A DNA stretch of 64,000 nt. Source: Brienomyrus brachyistius. Lineage: Eukaryota; Chordata; Actinopteri; Osteoglossiformes; Mormyridae. The notes under the pieces are model-generated. The model made no database searches. It was not told the DNA's origin and saw nothing but the letters and a program-made list of their open reading frames with translations. Where the stretch lies: positions 8,605,642 through 8,669,641 of the forward strand of contig NC_064548.1 in the NCBI RefSeq assembly GCF_023856365.1. The letters run 5' to 3'. Shown here one piece after another: positions 33,545-46,234 of this stretch; position 1 is the first letter of the stretch, and each line of letters opens with the position of its first letter. A program made the position numbers and the translations under genes.

Positions 33545-33690
33545 AGACAGTCCCTAGACCAAAAAGGGTTTAGGGGCCTTGCTCAGGGACCCGAGAGTAA
33601 AATCACTCTGCCAACCAGGAGCTTTGAACCTACAACCTGGAGGTCACAGGCACCGATATCCTAACCAATTGAGCCGCAGGCCACAGACCG
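33545..33690 (-). repeat. tRNA-derived SINE of a second family
   Basis: On the minus strand a tRNA-like head is visible: A-box-like GGCTCAATTGGTTAGG and B-box-like AGGTTCAAAGCTCC (from a stretch reading GTAGGTTCAAAGC). A body with CCCTGAGCAAGGCCCC follows. The head differs from the copy A family and resembles the SINE at 6426-6605. Confidence 0.55.
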
Positions 33691-33699
33691 ATTGAAACA

Positions 33700-36215
33700 T
33701 TGACACACTTGAACAGGCTAAAAGCCCCAGGGTCTGTTTTCCTCAGTTGCTCCACTCAGACATTTTGCTGTGGATGACAGGATTACTGGGTGGCACTAAT
33801 GATAGCAGTTAAACTGCTCACACGGAATCAAGGACATGGAGAGGAATCTTGAATCATCAAACAAGCACAAAAACAAAGAGTGCCGACCTAAGGCATAAGC
33901 GAACCAAGGGGCTGCTTAGGGCCTGGCAGCCACCAGGGGGTGCCCTATCTGATCAGCTTGTCAGAATGGAAAGGATGCCGACAAATGACAACTTAAGGCC
34001 CTGAAAGGGTTTAGCAGCTCCTGCAAACACCATAATAAGGAACAGAAGGGAGGCAGGAATAGGCTTATCTGATATGTCTAATCAATTGCTATTAAACACA
34101 TTTAGCAACTATCTGCTTATATAGATATTATGAATATTTAATAGGTTCTTAAGGTGAAACACTTCAGGTAATTTCTTTAAATAAAATGTTATTACAAAGT
34201 CACGTAAATTGAACATTCTATTAAATAAATTTATACATTTTGTGTAAGAATGCTATTAAGGAATGGGCCCATGGTATTTTTATAGAAAGTATGAGAATGT
34301 TTGTCTTTGCTGCAGAAATGCTGTCCACAAGATGGCAGTCTTAGCTTTCCAATTTCTTTATGGGAGTGTATCCAGCCTTATATACAACAGTCACAATGAA
34401 CTATTACATATGACGTGGAACAAAATATTTAGTCACTGGATATAACAAAGTGATCATTAACTGACCCTGTAGAAGATCACCATACTTTGCTAACTATAGG
34501 GGTTTACAAAAACTGAGTTAGATTGAATAACACAGTACTGGTGAGCTTCTCAGAGCCTGGTAAAACAATACGTGTTTCCGTTTTCCCTTGTGAGGGACCC
34601 ATGTTAACGTTCCTTCAGGATTTATTTAGCAATTATTTCCACACACGACTGAATCGCGGAATCGGTGAGCATAGCACGGGAGAGGCGACACGCACAATCG
34701 TGGCATATGTTGATATCTTTAAGAAAGCAAAGGATCTGAAAGCCCCAAAAACGTATGGGAATGATGCTGATTTATCAACATTTCAAACTGATGTGTTCGA
34801 GGGTTAGAAAGCTCTGAAATACAAACACCCATCAAAAAGTAAAAAGAAATAATAAATAAAAAATGAAACGTTTCTTTTGAGGATGAAAACATGCATGGCT
34901 GACAGTGTAAGTCACCCTGATCTCTGGACAGCATCTACCCCAGAACACGCAGAACATCCTCCGCACAGGGATCCTGCTGCTCTTTACCCCTCAGTGTGAG
35001 CATTAGAACTATTAGTGTCAGCTGGAGGACGGTGCCTGGGCTCTTTGCAGGGCTGATTCTCATCAGCCTGCAAAATAATCACTTTGAAAAATCTTGTTTT
35101 TTTTCTAATTCCAAAATTATCATACACATGCAACTTCTGTATATCTAGATTTAATGTGTGACGTAATCCAAAGCCACATTTGCAAATCAAACCACAGAAA
35201 CAGGTGACTCAGCTGAAGTTTATAAACTAGACTTTACGCCTAAGGCTTGCCTGTATATCATATATCCCGACTTTGGTTTACATATTCATAAAAGATTCCA
35301 GATTAATGGGATTATCCCGATTGCTGAAATACATGAAATGCAAAATAAGACCAATATAAATGTCTCTGACAGTATTCACACTAAATGTTTACTAAATAGC
35401 AAGTGCTTTATATTTACCAAAACAGAGAGTATACAGTCTTTGAAGGATCAGAGTTTCATTGAAAGGCATGCATTGGCATATACTTTGGAGACAATGATCC
35501 ACACATGATGGTCTGGCCTATGCAATAACTTTCAGCTTTCTCACTCTCAGTTTATTCTGGACAAAGTCATACTTGAATGAACCAGTAATGCTGAGAAACA
35601 TACAGTATCTATAGTTTTATTAACTTTGTATTTTTAAACTTGGCCTTCATGCCATTACCATACTGGAGTTGCTGTGACCTTCTGTGCTGGACTCACTGAG
35701 GAAGCTCTCAAACATACCCTGAAGGGAAACCAAAGGCACCCTAACCCTCTACATTATCTCCTGGACCAGATAGATGAAGACTCTCAGTTAACGGCATAAA
35801 GAGATGCAAAGAGCAGAGCGGTCACCAGATAACTCAATGGTACCAAGTGTGTTGTGGAGGAACAGAATGGTCGCTACAAGAACTGTGTAATTCACGTGGT
35901 TCTTCATTGCCATCTTGTGGACAATCATAATTTGCAACGATGATCAGGCTTCAGGGCAACAGGAAGGTGAGACCAAGCTTAGTGGTGAAGAGCAGCATGC
36001 TGACTCACACAGAGATCACTAGATTCATGTTACTGGAAATGGTTACCAATACATTCCCGGACAATGTCCAGGTGAAGAAGCAGAGCAACTCCATTGGAAG
36101 AGTGGTATTTGTAACAAATGGGATTTTCTCTAGCCAGATGCTGGTAATCAAGTGTTCCTGTCATAGAAGAGATACTCAGGGAGAGATACCACTTCAAATG
36201 AGAAACAAGGACAGG
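33700..36215. other. Intergenic sequence, no recognised gene
   Basis: AT-rich DNA. A 94-codon frame at 34523-34807 and a 147-codon frame from 35940 show no family signature and no exon boundaries that I trust. A diverged repeat related to the one at 21435 may lie at 33890-33960. Confidence 0.4.
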
Positions 36216-36223
36216 AGATATAG

Positions 36224-36836
36224 GAGTGTAACGAAACACAAAATTCATGGTTCAGTACAAACCTCGGTTTGGGGTTCATGGTTTTATTACTGCGGGGAAA
36301 ACAGAATTTGTTTTCAAATTATTATTAAAACTGCAAACACAGTTAGGAACAGGTGTATAGCCTATAGATATTTTTCAGCCTGATTTCTTTTTCTGCCACG
36401 CTTGCCATGGGGAAACTAACTTTCAGACACAGTTTCTGCCTTCTTTCAGTTGCAGACACACTGGGAGGGTCGTCTCGAATGAGGTTACACATTGGGTGCG
36501 TTTTCTAGCAACATACGCTCGTATCTGAGTTTGGTATTACAGATCCGACACACGTTCTTTCTCTTATCTCTCTTATCAACTAATCTCTCTCTCTAGTGCA
36601 CTTTACTGGGAAACCAAAATGTTCCCAATGCACCGATTATGACCGACTGTAACCAGTATTAGCTTTAACCAACTACAGCTACAATTAGCATAATGTTATC
36701 CATGTTGAATCTCCATTTGTAAATTTAGGTTCCAATCGTGTCTATAAATGTATGCACTTGTTTCATTGTGCATACTGAACCAAAAATGATGTACCAAACT
36801 GCACTCGACGAATACATGTACTGTTACTACCCCAGT
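36224..36836. mobile_element. hAT-like non-autonomous DNA element
   Basis: The left end (GAGTGTAACGAAACACAAAA) and the right end (inverse complement starting ACTGGGGTAGTAACAGTAC) are loosely similar. The interior carries the TTCATGGTTCAGTAC / GTACATCATTTTTGGTTCAG type sequence often seen in fish hAT-related repeats. The element is bounded by a perfect 8-bp direct repeat AGATATAG (36216-36223 and 36837-36844), the duplication length of hAT transposons. No transposase is encoded. Confidence 0.5.
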
Positions 36837-36849
36837 AGATATAGTTATG

Positions 36850-38450
36850 GCCTACCAGCAGATTTAGGGTCTTTGGGAAATTAAGTCTGACATTGATAAG
36901 TTCATGATGGAAGTAAGCATCTTATTCCTATTGATACTGACCTCAGATCAGTGCTAGTCAACCTATTAGGCAACATAGGCAGCCGCCTGGGGTGTTATCT
37001 TCTGAGGAGACACTGACTTAGTCTGCCGATGTCACTCTGGCTCTGTATGGGGGCTCTGGCGGAGATGCTTACTAAGGGCACCACATGGGTATTGACTCAG
37101 ACTTCACCACATGGTAAAAAAAATTTAATATACTGGTGGAAAACCAAATCCAGCAAGGGTACCCCAAAGACCCTTGGTGACTTGAATGACTTTCTCGGAG
37201 GCATTGGGCCCAGCTGTGCTGCTCAAGGTGATCTCCAACAAGGGCACGGCCCAACCTGAATGGAGACACGATTTGCCAGAACCTCAGCTCTTCATGATGG
37301 AATTCAGCAACTGAGTGTCTACTTCAAGGTTCCATTGGGAACCAGAAAAGTCACTTTACCAGAGACTGCTCAAAGAATTAATTTGTTTTTTCGATGGGCA
37401 CAGGCCTACTTATCTTAGCCTTGCAGCAAGATGATAAGCTAAAAAATATGGACGCTTGCAAATGCAAACTTATGGCTACAAAGATAAGTATTAATCAAAT
37501 AAGAAGTTGGGAACCTCAAGACTAGAAAGAATGGTGCCCCAGAACCATTTTATTGTTTCGCTTTTGTTATTTCGCAGTTGTTATCATTGCTTTATATTGC
37601 ATATCCTCTTATGTAGAAAAAGCTACATTGTCCCATATTCAAGTGTAAGATGAAACAGTAAAGATGTTTAAAATTATTAAACATGATGGATTTGTAGCAC
37701 AAATGATAAGAAACCACAGGACAAATAAAAGGTTTTTTTCGCTACTTTGCCAATAGGAAGTCAACAGTAACTACACTATTCCCATAATCCAAAAGATGAA
37801 AAAGACTCCACTTTGGCAAGGGCAGGTAACACTGATGAGTTCTGTTTATTATGCAAGACATCAACAGGTTGCTGTTTACTCTACCTCCTGCTCTGAAATT
37901 CAAACACACGTCTCGACAAAAGCCTGATATTGACGAGCTTTACCACAATCATATTGTCTGAGGGAATTTATTCCCATCTGATTTGCACAGAAAGGCTGCC
38001 TAACTTTTAAAAATTATTCCAAGCTACCCTCAGGTCAAAGCTTTCTAGTTCAGAAAAGGTTTGTAGATTTATATGGCTCTTCATTATAGTGGATCCAATT
38101 ACTTTTCAGGATTCTTAATGCTAATAGCCCAGAGGCGTTAATACTGTTTTTAATTAGCTAATCATGGATTCATTTATTTATTCAGAATTTGTAATACATT
38201 ACTGTTGTGGTACCAGTCTGTGCTTTCATATCATTTACCGCTATTATGATTCAGTATAGCTAGAAAAATATAAATACAAAAAAAAATTGTAGCAAATGAA
38301 AGTACATAAAGATGGAAACCGGGGAAGGGGAGAATGCTGACAGAAAGAATGCTGTCCTCTCGGAGTTTATGAAAGAAAGTTCAGCAGTAACATTGATAAG
38401 AGACCCGCATAAAGATGTAGATTCACTGCTTTTAAAAAAGAGGATAAACA
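36850..38450. other. Intergenic sequence, no recognised gene
   Basis: Contains a diverged TTAGGCAACATAGGCAGC repeat fragment at about 36955-37030. No exon was recognised. Confidence 0.4.
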
Positions 38451-38454
38451 ATTT

Positions 38455-39355
38455 TGGTAACACTTTACTGGATGGGGCACAAATACTTAGTAATAACTTG
38501 GTTACTATCCATCCATCCCTCCATCCATCCATTTTCCAAACCGCTTATCCTACTGGGTCGCAGGGGGTCCGGAGCCTATCCTGGAAGCAATGGGCACGAG
38601 GCAGGGAACTACCCAGGATGGGGGGCCAGCCCATTGCAGGGCACACTCACACACCATGCACTCTCACATGCATTCCTATGGGCAATTTAGCAACTCCAAT
38701 TAGCCTCAGCATGTTTTTGGACTGTGGGGGGAAACTGGAGTACCTGGAGGAAACCCCACGACGACATGGGGAGAACATGCAAACTCCACACACATGTGAC
38801 CCAGGCGGAGGCTCGAACCCGGGTCCCAGAGGTGTGAGGCAACAGTGCTAACCACTGCACCACCATCCTGCCCCAACTCGGTTACTCCTGAAGTATAAAT
38901 TATGGACAAATATAGTGCTACTTGACATAAAAGACAAAAAACATTAATTCACGATGAACAAACATGAGCCCAATATTTCACTTTTGCTATTCGCTACTTG
39001 TTCCTTGAGTAATTTGCAACATTTACAGAATCAACTGATATAGTAACGAACTTAGTAACTGCTTGGGATGCATCATGCAACATGATCCTTTAATGATGAA
39101 TAAGTATGACATCAGTATTTAACTTGGGTTATTCATGATTTGTTCCTTCAGTAGTTGACAAAGTTTTGCAAAATTAACAGATATGGTAACAAATATAGTA
39201 ATTGCTTGAGATAAAACATCACAATTCATTAATGATGAATAAACATGAGTTCAGTACATAATTAATACTTAATTTGTAGTTAATTAATACCTAAGTAATA
39301 GTATAATCCTATATTACTTGAGTGCCATTAATTGCTTATGTGAGGAAGTGTTATT
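38455..39355. repeat. Older TIR-type repeat with internal tandem units, interrupted by a SINE
   Basis: The left end TTGGTAACACTTTACTGG and the right end (inverse complement CTCAATAACACTTCCTCAC) are imperfect inverted repeats. Inside, segments of about 140 bp containing GATGAATAA-TATGA and GTTCCTT-AGTA recur about two and a half times (38945-39290). SINE copy B sits in it. The family is not named. Confidence 0.45.
38508..38874 (-). repeat. tRNA-derived SINE, copy B (full length)
   Basis: Minus-strand order: head GGGGCAGGATGGTGGTGCAG, A box TGGTTAGCACTG, B box GGGTTCGAGCC, conserved body, a LINE-like 3' part (GGATAGGCTCCGGACCC, then CAGTAGGATAAGCGG) and a GGATGGATGG tail. It is flanked by a 12-bp direct repeat with one mismatch, AACTTGGTTACT (just left of 38508) and AACTCGGTTACT (from 38875), the target-site duplication of the insertion. 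Confidence 0.85.
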
Positions 39356-39359
39356 GAGA

Positions 39360-41880
39360 AAAAGGACTTCTAAAATAGCCCCAAGTGAAAGCTCCTGAAT
39401 ATGGATATTATACTTTATTTAGGAAGATCTACATGTGACCATTATCTTTTAACAAATTATAGTGGATTTTGCTTGAATGTCCTTAATCTCATATGACTCT
39501 ATACTGTACTATTTTGGGCTTTCAAATCGACATACAAAGCATGGCACACGGGGAGCTGAAATTTTCATCACTGCAATCTTTTCATAGGCTTAAGCCTGTT
39601 GTTACATCTCCACTATTTCTCTGTCAAATTCTACTGCCCCCCACTCACACACATGCATTTTAACAACCTGCTCAGTGCCACTTACGAAGAAAATGGGCCT
39701 GTTAAAAGCACCCCAGCGAGTCCTGCACCAGTATGTTAGCACAAGTGTGAGAAAGTGACATTTTCAGACATTTCAGACTAAAACTTATTAGTTCTGGTGG
39801 TAATGGGCTTCATCTTTCTCGAGGGTGAGTGCCCTCTTGTGGCTGTATCATAGAACTGGCTCGAGCTGTAACTAGATGCTATGCAACTAGAAAGAAAGAA
39901 AAGAAAGAAAATAATAAAACTTGCAAGGAATGTTCCTACTCTGAGACGCTCGAGAAAAGAATTAGACAGGTCAGCAGAAAAGCAGAATCTCAAAAGGCAT
40001 CAGCTATGGACTTAGGAACTATGGACCCACCTTATCAGGACCCCTGTGGTCAGCTGCCAGACGATGAGTCAGATCCTTGGCAAACCTAGTGGGCAATGAT
40101 GGGGGGGCAGGCCTTCCCGCAAATGTGCATTGCCATGGAAACATACAAACACAAGGTACCACATGACCTCACAAACTGGAACAGGGCCAGTAAGGAGCTG
40201 CTACTATTGTGAGATAAGTTCAGGGAAACACAAGTTCAATGAAAAGGCAGCGAGGAAGAAATTCAAGCTTGTTTCGGTCTTATCGCTACTGATGTCGTTC
40301 AAAGAATTTCAGGAAGAAAGACAGCAAAATATGCAGCATCTACAGTTTAAAACCACTGAAGATGTATGATCCGCCAGTTTCATGATAAAATTTTTGCAGA
40401 GCACTGGAAGAAACAGTAAAAATACAAATAATTTAATGGGACCAGCAGTTCTGTGAAAATCACATGGTGCTACATACGTATGCTTACCTTCAAGTCAATA
40501 AAAAATTACTGATCATGAATAAAATTGTGATTAAGTGGGCCATGGCATGGATAGGGAAGGATTTTTTTGTGTTTTAATAATACCATCATGATTAGAATAA
40601 TCATAATTTTAATAGCAAAATAATATTGTGCCCTGTTACAATAAAATAACATTGTCCATGTACCTCAGTATATAAAATCATCTGCAAAAAGGTCACATGC
40701 TATTATCACATGCTATTCTGTGATTTTCCACTAGGGCTGTATGGGATATTTATTTATTGTTCTGCTCCCAGAAGACCTCACCACAGATGATACTATCATT
40801 ATGGAGAAGGAGTCACACCCTGGTACTATGTCCCCATTGCTTGAGATGGAGTCAATGGGGCCACGTGATTGGCTGCTCGTTTCATAGCGGCCCATCTGTT
40901 TGGCCGTCTACAGTCTCCCAGCATCCTCGTCACCCGCTCGTCGTACGTCTGTCACAAAGGCCGCCCGGTACAGGCTCACCAGACCTCGCAGCAACAAAGG
41001 CCCTCTTCTTCTCCTGCTCGGGGATGAAGCACCCATTTACAACCATTCTGGTGCCGAGTTGCTTAATGGGGAACCCAGGAGTAACCGTGGATGCATGTTA
41101 ATTTTAGACTAAACCTGTCATCCCCAGGCAAAACATTCAGTTTGGTATTTTGGTGCTTTCAAAATATATGTTGTCATGTATTGTTATTTATTGCACTGTA
41201 TCGCAGATCAGATTAAATATAATATGCTGCTAATTCATATGTATATATCAAGTATGGAATTCTGCATAATCTGTATTGTTTATGATCAAATGAAACACGA
41301 TTTATTGTTCACAAAGGTTGTCTACTTGTCATAAATCTTTCATAAAATAACAAGAAACTTTAATTACATTACAGCAATATATTAAGATTTTCCACATTTT
41401 GCATTAATATTTTTATTTCTTAATTGGTAACTATGATCATTCTATTAATTGCCTGTTTTTCTCCCACCCTTAAAAATGATGCATAAATGTGGTGTGTGTG
41501 ATCTGCCCATCTTAATGCCAGTACATTGTGATGTAAGTCTGGAATCTATCCCCAGAAGCGAAGAGCACAGTGGGCTTCTTGGATGGGATGCCGGTGCCTC
41601 AAAGCAGACAAACTCCTAACCACCTGTTTTGGAACCGTGAGAGTAAACCTATGCAAAGCCAGGGGAAATAGGGAAAGATTCACACACACGGAGCTAAGTG
41701 CGCAATTCAAACCCCCTGATTGGGGAGCTTTGAGACAACAGCGTTACCTGCTTCTCTGCCACTCAACACTCATACAGCGGTATTCCGAAAAATGGCGTGT
41801 TTTGCTAAGAAATACCAGGTGCACGATTGTTCAGACCTAAATAATATGCTGATAGATATAGCTCCACCTTACCACTCACC
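39360..41880. other. Intergenic sequence, no recognised gene
   Basis: Open frames at 39829-40089, 40757-41101 and 41583-41840 have no recognisable domain. A GC-richer segment at 40840-41000 is the only compositional change. Confidence 0.4.
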
Positions 41881-41884
41881 AGCC

Positions 41885-42062
41885 CTCTAGATTGTTATTG
41901 TGTATTTTAATGTTGTACACTGCGCATTGCATTTTAGTATTGCTTTGTATCTTTTGTATTGTATTGTGTATTTTTATAGTGTATATGTAGAGTTTGATGT
42001 CACTTTTGTATACTATGCTGTAGCTCTTTTGGAATCTCCTACAGGATCAATAAAGTACTATT
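41885..42062 (+). repeat. Retroposon 3' end fragment
   Basis: A T-rich stretch ends in GGAATCTCCTACAGGATCAATAAAGTACTATTACTAC. The part around CTACAGGATCAATAAAGT matches the tail of the SINE at 51871-52098. Confidence 0.45.
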
Positions 42063-42074
42063 ACTACCAAAATA

Positions 42075-42150
42075 CCTGTATCCAGTGTTTTCAGTGGCCT
42101 CCAGTGTTTTCAGTGGCCTCCAGCGTTTTCAGTGGCCTTCAGTGTTTTTC
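42075..42150 (+). repeat. 20-bp tandem repeat, about 3.5 units
   Basis: The units read CCAGTGTTTTCAGTGGCCTC with small changes. Confidence 0.8.
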
Positions 42151-42887
42151 TGCTTCCCATGGATATTATAAACAAACATTTGAAATGTAAGGGTTCTATG
42201 ACAACTCAATGATTAGGTTAGTATAGTCTCACACCTCCAGCAATGATCCTTGTAATTGGTTCTGTATTTGCATGTACTGCCTGTGTTTATGCAGGTTTCA
42301 TAAAGTACTTATGGACCATGGCAGGATGTTTACCAGAAAGTGAGGTAAAGCAAAAAATACTATTACCACAAATTCTGTTAAAATAGCACAACTAAAGTGT
42401 GACAAGTAAACTTCCTCCCACAGTGATATGCACTGGCTTCACTTGTGTGTGGCCCGGTTGGATTTGTGTCGTAGCAATGGAGTGAGAGAACGGTGATTAT
42501 TATGGATTATGGATGGGCATTTGGGCGGCAAAGTCATCTGACCCATTGTTGAAAGAAAACAACACAAGAATCAGTGTTGGAGAGTCAACAACAGTTTCTT
42601 GTTGTCCCACGTATGTGAAATATATTTTCAATCCAACAAAGAATCATCTATCATGCAATAGAGGGTGTTTTGTCACTGAGCTTCCTGAACTGGCTGCAAG
42701 ACAGGAGCAAGAGGCTAAAATAAGGGACCAGGGGGAGTGAGAATGCCCCCCTCTCTCCATTGGTGCATGAGATTTTGGTGTTGATTTGGTGTTTCCAGTT
42801 TTATTGACACATGTGCTCGGAAGGAACACAGTCAAATGCTTGTGCCACAGTTGCAGGGGAAAAGACAGGTGCTCGAGTGGACAGTAG

Positions 42888-43441
42888 GACAAACAGCAGT
42901 GCAATACAGGACAACAGCAGTGCAATACAGGACAAACAGCAGTGCTATACAGGACAACAGCAGTGCAATACAGGACAAACAGGAGTGCAATACAGGACAA
43001 CAACAGTGCTATACAGGACAAATAGCAGTGCAATACAGGACAAACAGCAGCGCTATACAGGACAAACAGCAGTGCAATACAGGACAAACAGCAGTGCAAT
43101 ACAGGACAAACAGCAGTGCTATACAGGACAAACAGCAGTGCAATACAGGACAACAACAGTGCTATACAGGACAAACAGCAGTGCAATACAGGACAAACAT
43201 CAGTGCTATACAGGACAAACAGCAGTGCAATACAGGACAAACAGCAGTGCTATACAGGACAAGCAGCAGTGCAATACAGGACAACATCAGTGCTATACAG
43301 GACAAACAGCAGTGCAATACAGGACAAACAGCAGTGCTATACTGGACAAACAGCAATGCAATACAGGACAACAGCAGTGCAATACAGGACAAACAGCAGT
43401 GCAGTACATGACAAACAGCAGTGCAATACAGGACAAACAGC
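42888..43441. repeat. 22-bp minisatellite, about 25 units
   Basis: The unit ACAGCAGTGCAATACAGGAC plus AA alternates with a GCTATACAGG variant. Some units are 21 bp. Three units make 66 bp, so the array is open for long stretches on both strands and yields artefactual proteins rich in Q/T/S/A (plus) or C/L/V (minus). No gene structure is associated. Confidence 0.93.
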
Positions 43442-43449
43442 GACCCAGT

Positions 43450-44580
43450 AGGATAAGTGGTTTGGAAAGTGGATGGATGGATAAATATATATATAATTCC
43501 TTTTTAAATTTTACTCCTATGCTGACATTTTGAAGCAGCCTGTATTACTGACGTTCAAATGACCTGCTAGGATACTTGAAACAGTTGCAAGTAGTTACTG
43601 ATCGCAATGCAGACAGAAACATGCCATTATTTCCCTGCAGCCAGAGTGTGATGCTAGTAGTAATACCTACTTAGCAGTCTGTGGATGGAGGGAGCACACG
43701 TCTGGCCAACTCTCTGCTGGAGAAAAGGGGCCTGTTCATTAACATGCGTTGCCATCCATTTCCTCTGAAGCAGGTCATTGTTGTCCGGAGCCCCTGACAA
43801 CGGCCCTTTTGTGCCAATCGCAGCGACCAGAAGCTCCATGACAATTAAAGAAAGAGCACAAGGCTGAAAATTCTCTATGCACACCGAGATAAAAGAGGCT
43901 CAATGGAATGAGAGTGAAACACAATGTATACATCGTAAAGACAGTAAAAGCGCCCTTTTGAAAAGAGGTTATCTGTCGGCACATATTGAGTGTTTTATGA
44001 TGTTTATTTGAAACACAAAATAAACCATGCATATGATTACTAAAATACGTTTTTCTAAGTAACTGAGACGGAACGCCAATAAACAGCTTAATTAAATTTC
44101 CAGATGTCTCTCCTTCTCAGGTCTTCTTACACCTTTATAGCACAGCTGTTTGCCCATATTTTTATACCACCCACCCAACCAAGCAACTATCCATCCTTCT
44201 ATCTTCCAACATCTTATCCTGGTCAGGGGTGTTTCGGGGGGGGGGGGGGGGGGTGGGGGGCTACTGGAGCCTATCCCAGGCAGTGCAGGGCATAGGATTG
44301 GGTTACACCCCGGATGGGATGCCATCGCAGGCCACAAACACACACACACACACACTCGCATGCACAGTCGCATTACATGCGCAATGAGTAGAGACCTTTA
44401 GTTATACCTCAGTGTCAAATTATTTCGCTATTGCATTTTGAATTTCTGGGGAAAAAAAGCACACATGGTGTTGTTTGCTTGTCAAAGGCAAAGTCAGCTA
44501 ACATTCATCTCTATAGCCTAGTTAAAGTATTGGATGCCAGTTAGGGCTCTATGTGAGTACCCATTAAAGTTAAGAGTGTA
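43450..44580. other. Upstream of s100b: simple repeats and a retroposon fragment
   Basis: Contains a fragment resembling the LINE/SINE 3' part (about 44195-44335: CTTATCCTGGTCAGGGGTG, then GAGCCTATCCCAGGCAGTG) interrupted by an 18-base G run (44236-44253) and followed by (CA)n. No exon was recognised. Confidence 0.5.
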
Positions 44581-44618
44581 GCTACGTTACAGGCCAGCCC
44601 CGCACGGCCCACCTCCCC

Positions 44619-44719
44619 ATTGGTCTGCGAGATGGACTGACACGGGTGCTGTCCAGACCACTGCCCCCCCTTCCCCCATCATACTTAGTATAAAAGCCCT
44701 TTCTGCCTCTCCCTGATAT
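44619..44719 (+). promoter_or_regulatory. s100b: s100b core promoter (CCAAT and TATA boxes)
   Basis: TATAAAA at 44689-44695 in front of a pyrimidine-rich initiation region, with an inverted CCAAT box (ATTGG, 44619-44623) about 70 bases upstream. Transcription should begin near 44720. The position, about 1.3 kb before the coding start and followed by a splice donor, fits a non-coding first exon as in other S100 genes. Confidence 0.65.
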
Positions 44720-44767
44720 CACTTTCTCAGTCCTGAAAATATACTCCTTTCTCCCAGCAACACTACG
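44720..44767 (+). other. s100b: s100b non-coding exon 1
   Basis: A short leader between the expected start site and a consensus donor (CTACG|GTAAGT, exon end 44767). The 5' boundary is estimated from the TATA box. The intron to the acceptor at 46001-46002 is about 1.24 kb. Confidence 0.55.
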
Positions 44768-46014
44768 GTAAGTTTAATTTTCTTGCAAGATGATGTCATA
44801 TTGCTCACTATACTCACTGCTCTGTTTTACTGAATTGCTGTGGAAGAATAAGTCTTAATGATTGGTCATAAGTGCTTTCACCATCTGCAGTCTTCTGTTA
44901 GTTAAATAACTGATTGTTGATTGCTGTTATCTGAAACCTGTCTAGGGAAAGGCAGATGTTCTTGTGATGCTATAAGATCCATACTATTGGATATTACCTT
45001 CTGAGATCAATAGCTGGCTTTGTAACCCAACAGGCAGTACTGATCGGAAGCTATATGTATTCTCTTTATGGTTTATGACCATAGATTATTCAACATGTGA
45101 GCAAGTTTCAGTTTGAAGAGGCTTACAGTTTAACATGTGAATGGTAGAGCTGACTTTTAAACACTGAAGCGTAGAGCAGTACAGAGACGTAAACAGATAC
45201 CATATCGTCATGAATGCAAGTGCCGAACCACATCGCCACCTGCTGTTCATAGTCAGGCAGTATTCTCTCTTGAAGCACTGCACTGATGGCCATTAGATTA
45301 TAAAGTAGATAGAAACTGCTGACTTGCAAGAAAAGTATGAACTGTTTCTAATATTGAATTGGCCGTAAATTTACAAATGGCATTTTTGCAAATCTGTAAT
45401 TTGTCAAATATTGCTTTGTTTTGATTTAGGATTTTTAGTTTTCCATATTTAACAGTTATGCGTACGACATTAAGAGTGACTATGATTTTTTTTTTTTAAA
45501 TATCCTTGAATGAATATCCCTGTTATACATACATGTGACATGTTAGGGGGGTGGGAGGTCTTTCACAAGGGTGAGACCACATACTGGAGGGTTCAAACAA
45601 AAAACAAAGGAACAAAGGCATTTTATAAGTCAGCACTGGTAAAATAAAAAGACAGGGCCCCTTTAAGAAAAGAAGATGGCATACAATGAATCTTTATGAA
45701 AATAAAAAAAGACTCAAACACATTCATCCAACACCCCAAAAACCCATATAGAGATGTAGAAGAGGTGTCTTCCATGCCCCTGACACCGCAGACACCTCAG
45801 TCCCCTCTGCTGACCGAGCAGAATCTCTAACAAGGCCTGTTAGTCCAATCAAGCCCGGATGGGTTTCGCTATCTGTGTTACTTATAAGACTTTTCTGTAC
45901 TTCACCCTTTTAATGGTGGTACAATAAAAAATGGACATTTTTGTGTGGTGCAATAATGATCCCGTTGTGTATAATTCTAATTGTGCTTTCTCTGTGTTCC
46001 AGATTAACCTCAAA

Positions 46015-46152
46015 ATGACTGATTTTGAGAGTTCCTTGGCCACCATAGTTACAGTATTCATCAAGTATGCTAGAAAAGAGGGAGATAAGCACAAACTCAA
46101 AAAAAGTGAACTTAAAGACTTGATTAACAATGAGCTTTCGAATTTCTTAGAG
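46015..46152 (+). CDS. s100b: S100 calcium-binding protein B, first coding exon
   Basis: S100B is a small EF-hand protein that dimerises and binds target proteins in a calcium-dependent way; it is abundant in glia of vertebrates. This exon follows an acceptor (GTGTTCCAG, exon start 46003), opens with ATG at 46015 and encodes 46 residues, including the N-terminal S100-type pseudo-EF hand (YARKEGDKHKLKKSELKDLI) that is nearly invariant among S100B proteins. It ends at GAG|GTGAGA in phase 0. Together with the exon at 46235 it gives 95 residues (human S100B has 92), and the closest match from memory is S100B rather than S100A1 or ictacalcin, based on the GDKHKLKKSEL and INNELS segments. The frame reads on into the intron if splicing is ignored. 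Frame is intact. Confidence 0.95.
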
Positions 46153-46234
46153 GTGAGACCTTTCTCCTGTACTTCGCAAAAAAATCCATGAAACCAGCAA
46201 AACATGTACGATCTCTGTCGTTTTATTTTTTCAG

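Noticed and set aside
38312..38500. Possible exon starting METGEGENADRKN
   Set aside because: No trusted splice signals or family match; its downstream part runs into a SINE and an older repeat.
39829..40089. 86-residue frame ending ESDPWQT
   Set aside because: No domain, no promoter and no homologue recognised; the length is within chance for this composition.
42644..43533. Cys/Leu-rich (minus) and Gln/Thr-rich (plus) proteins of about 200-240 residues
   Set aside because: They are translations of the 22-bp minisatellite in different frames.
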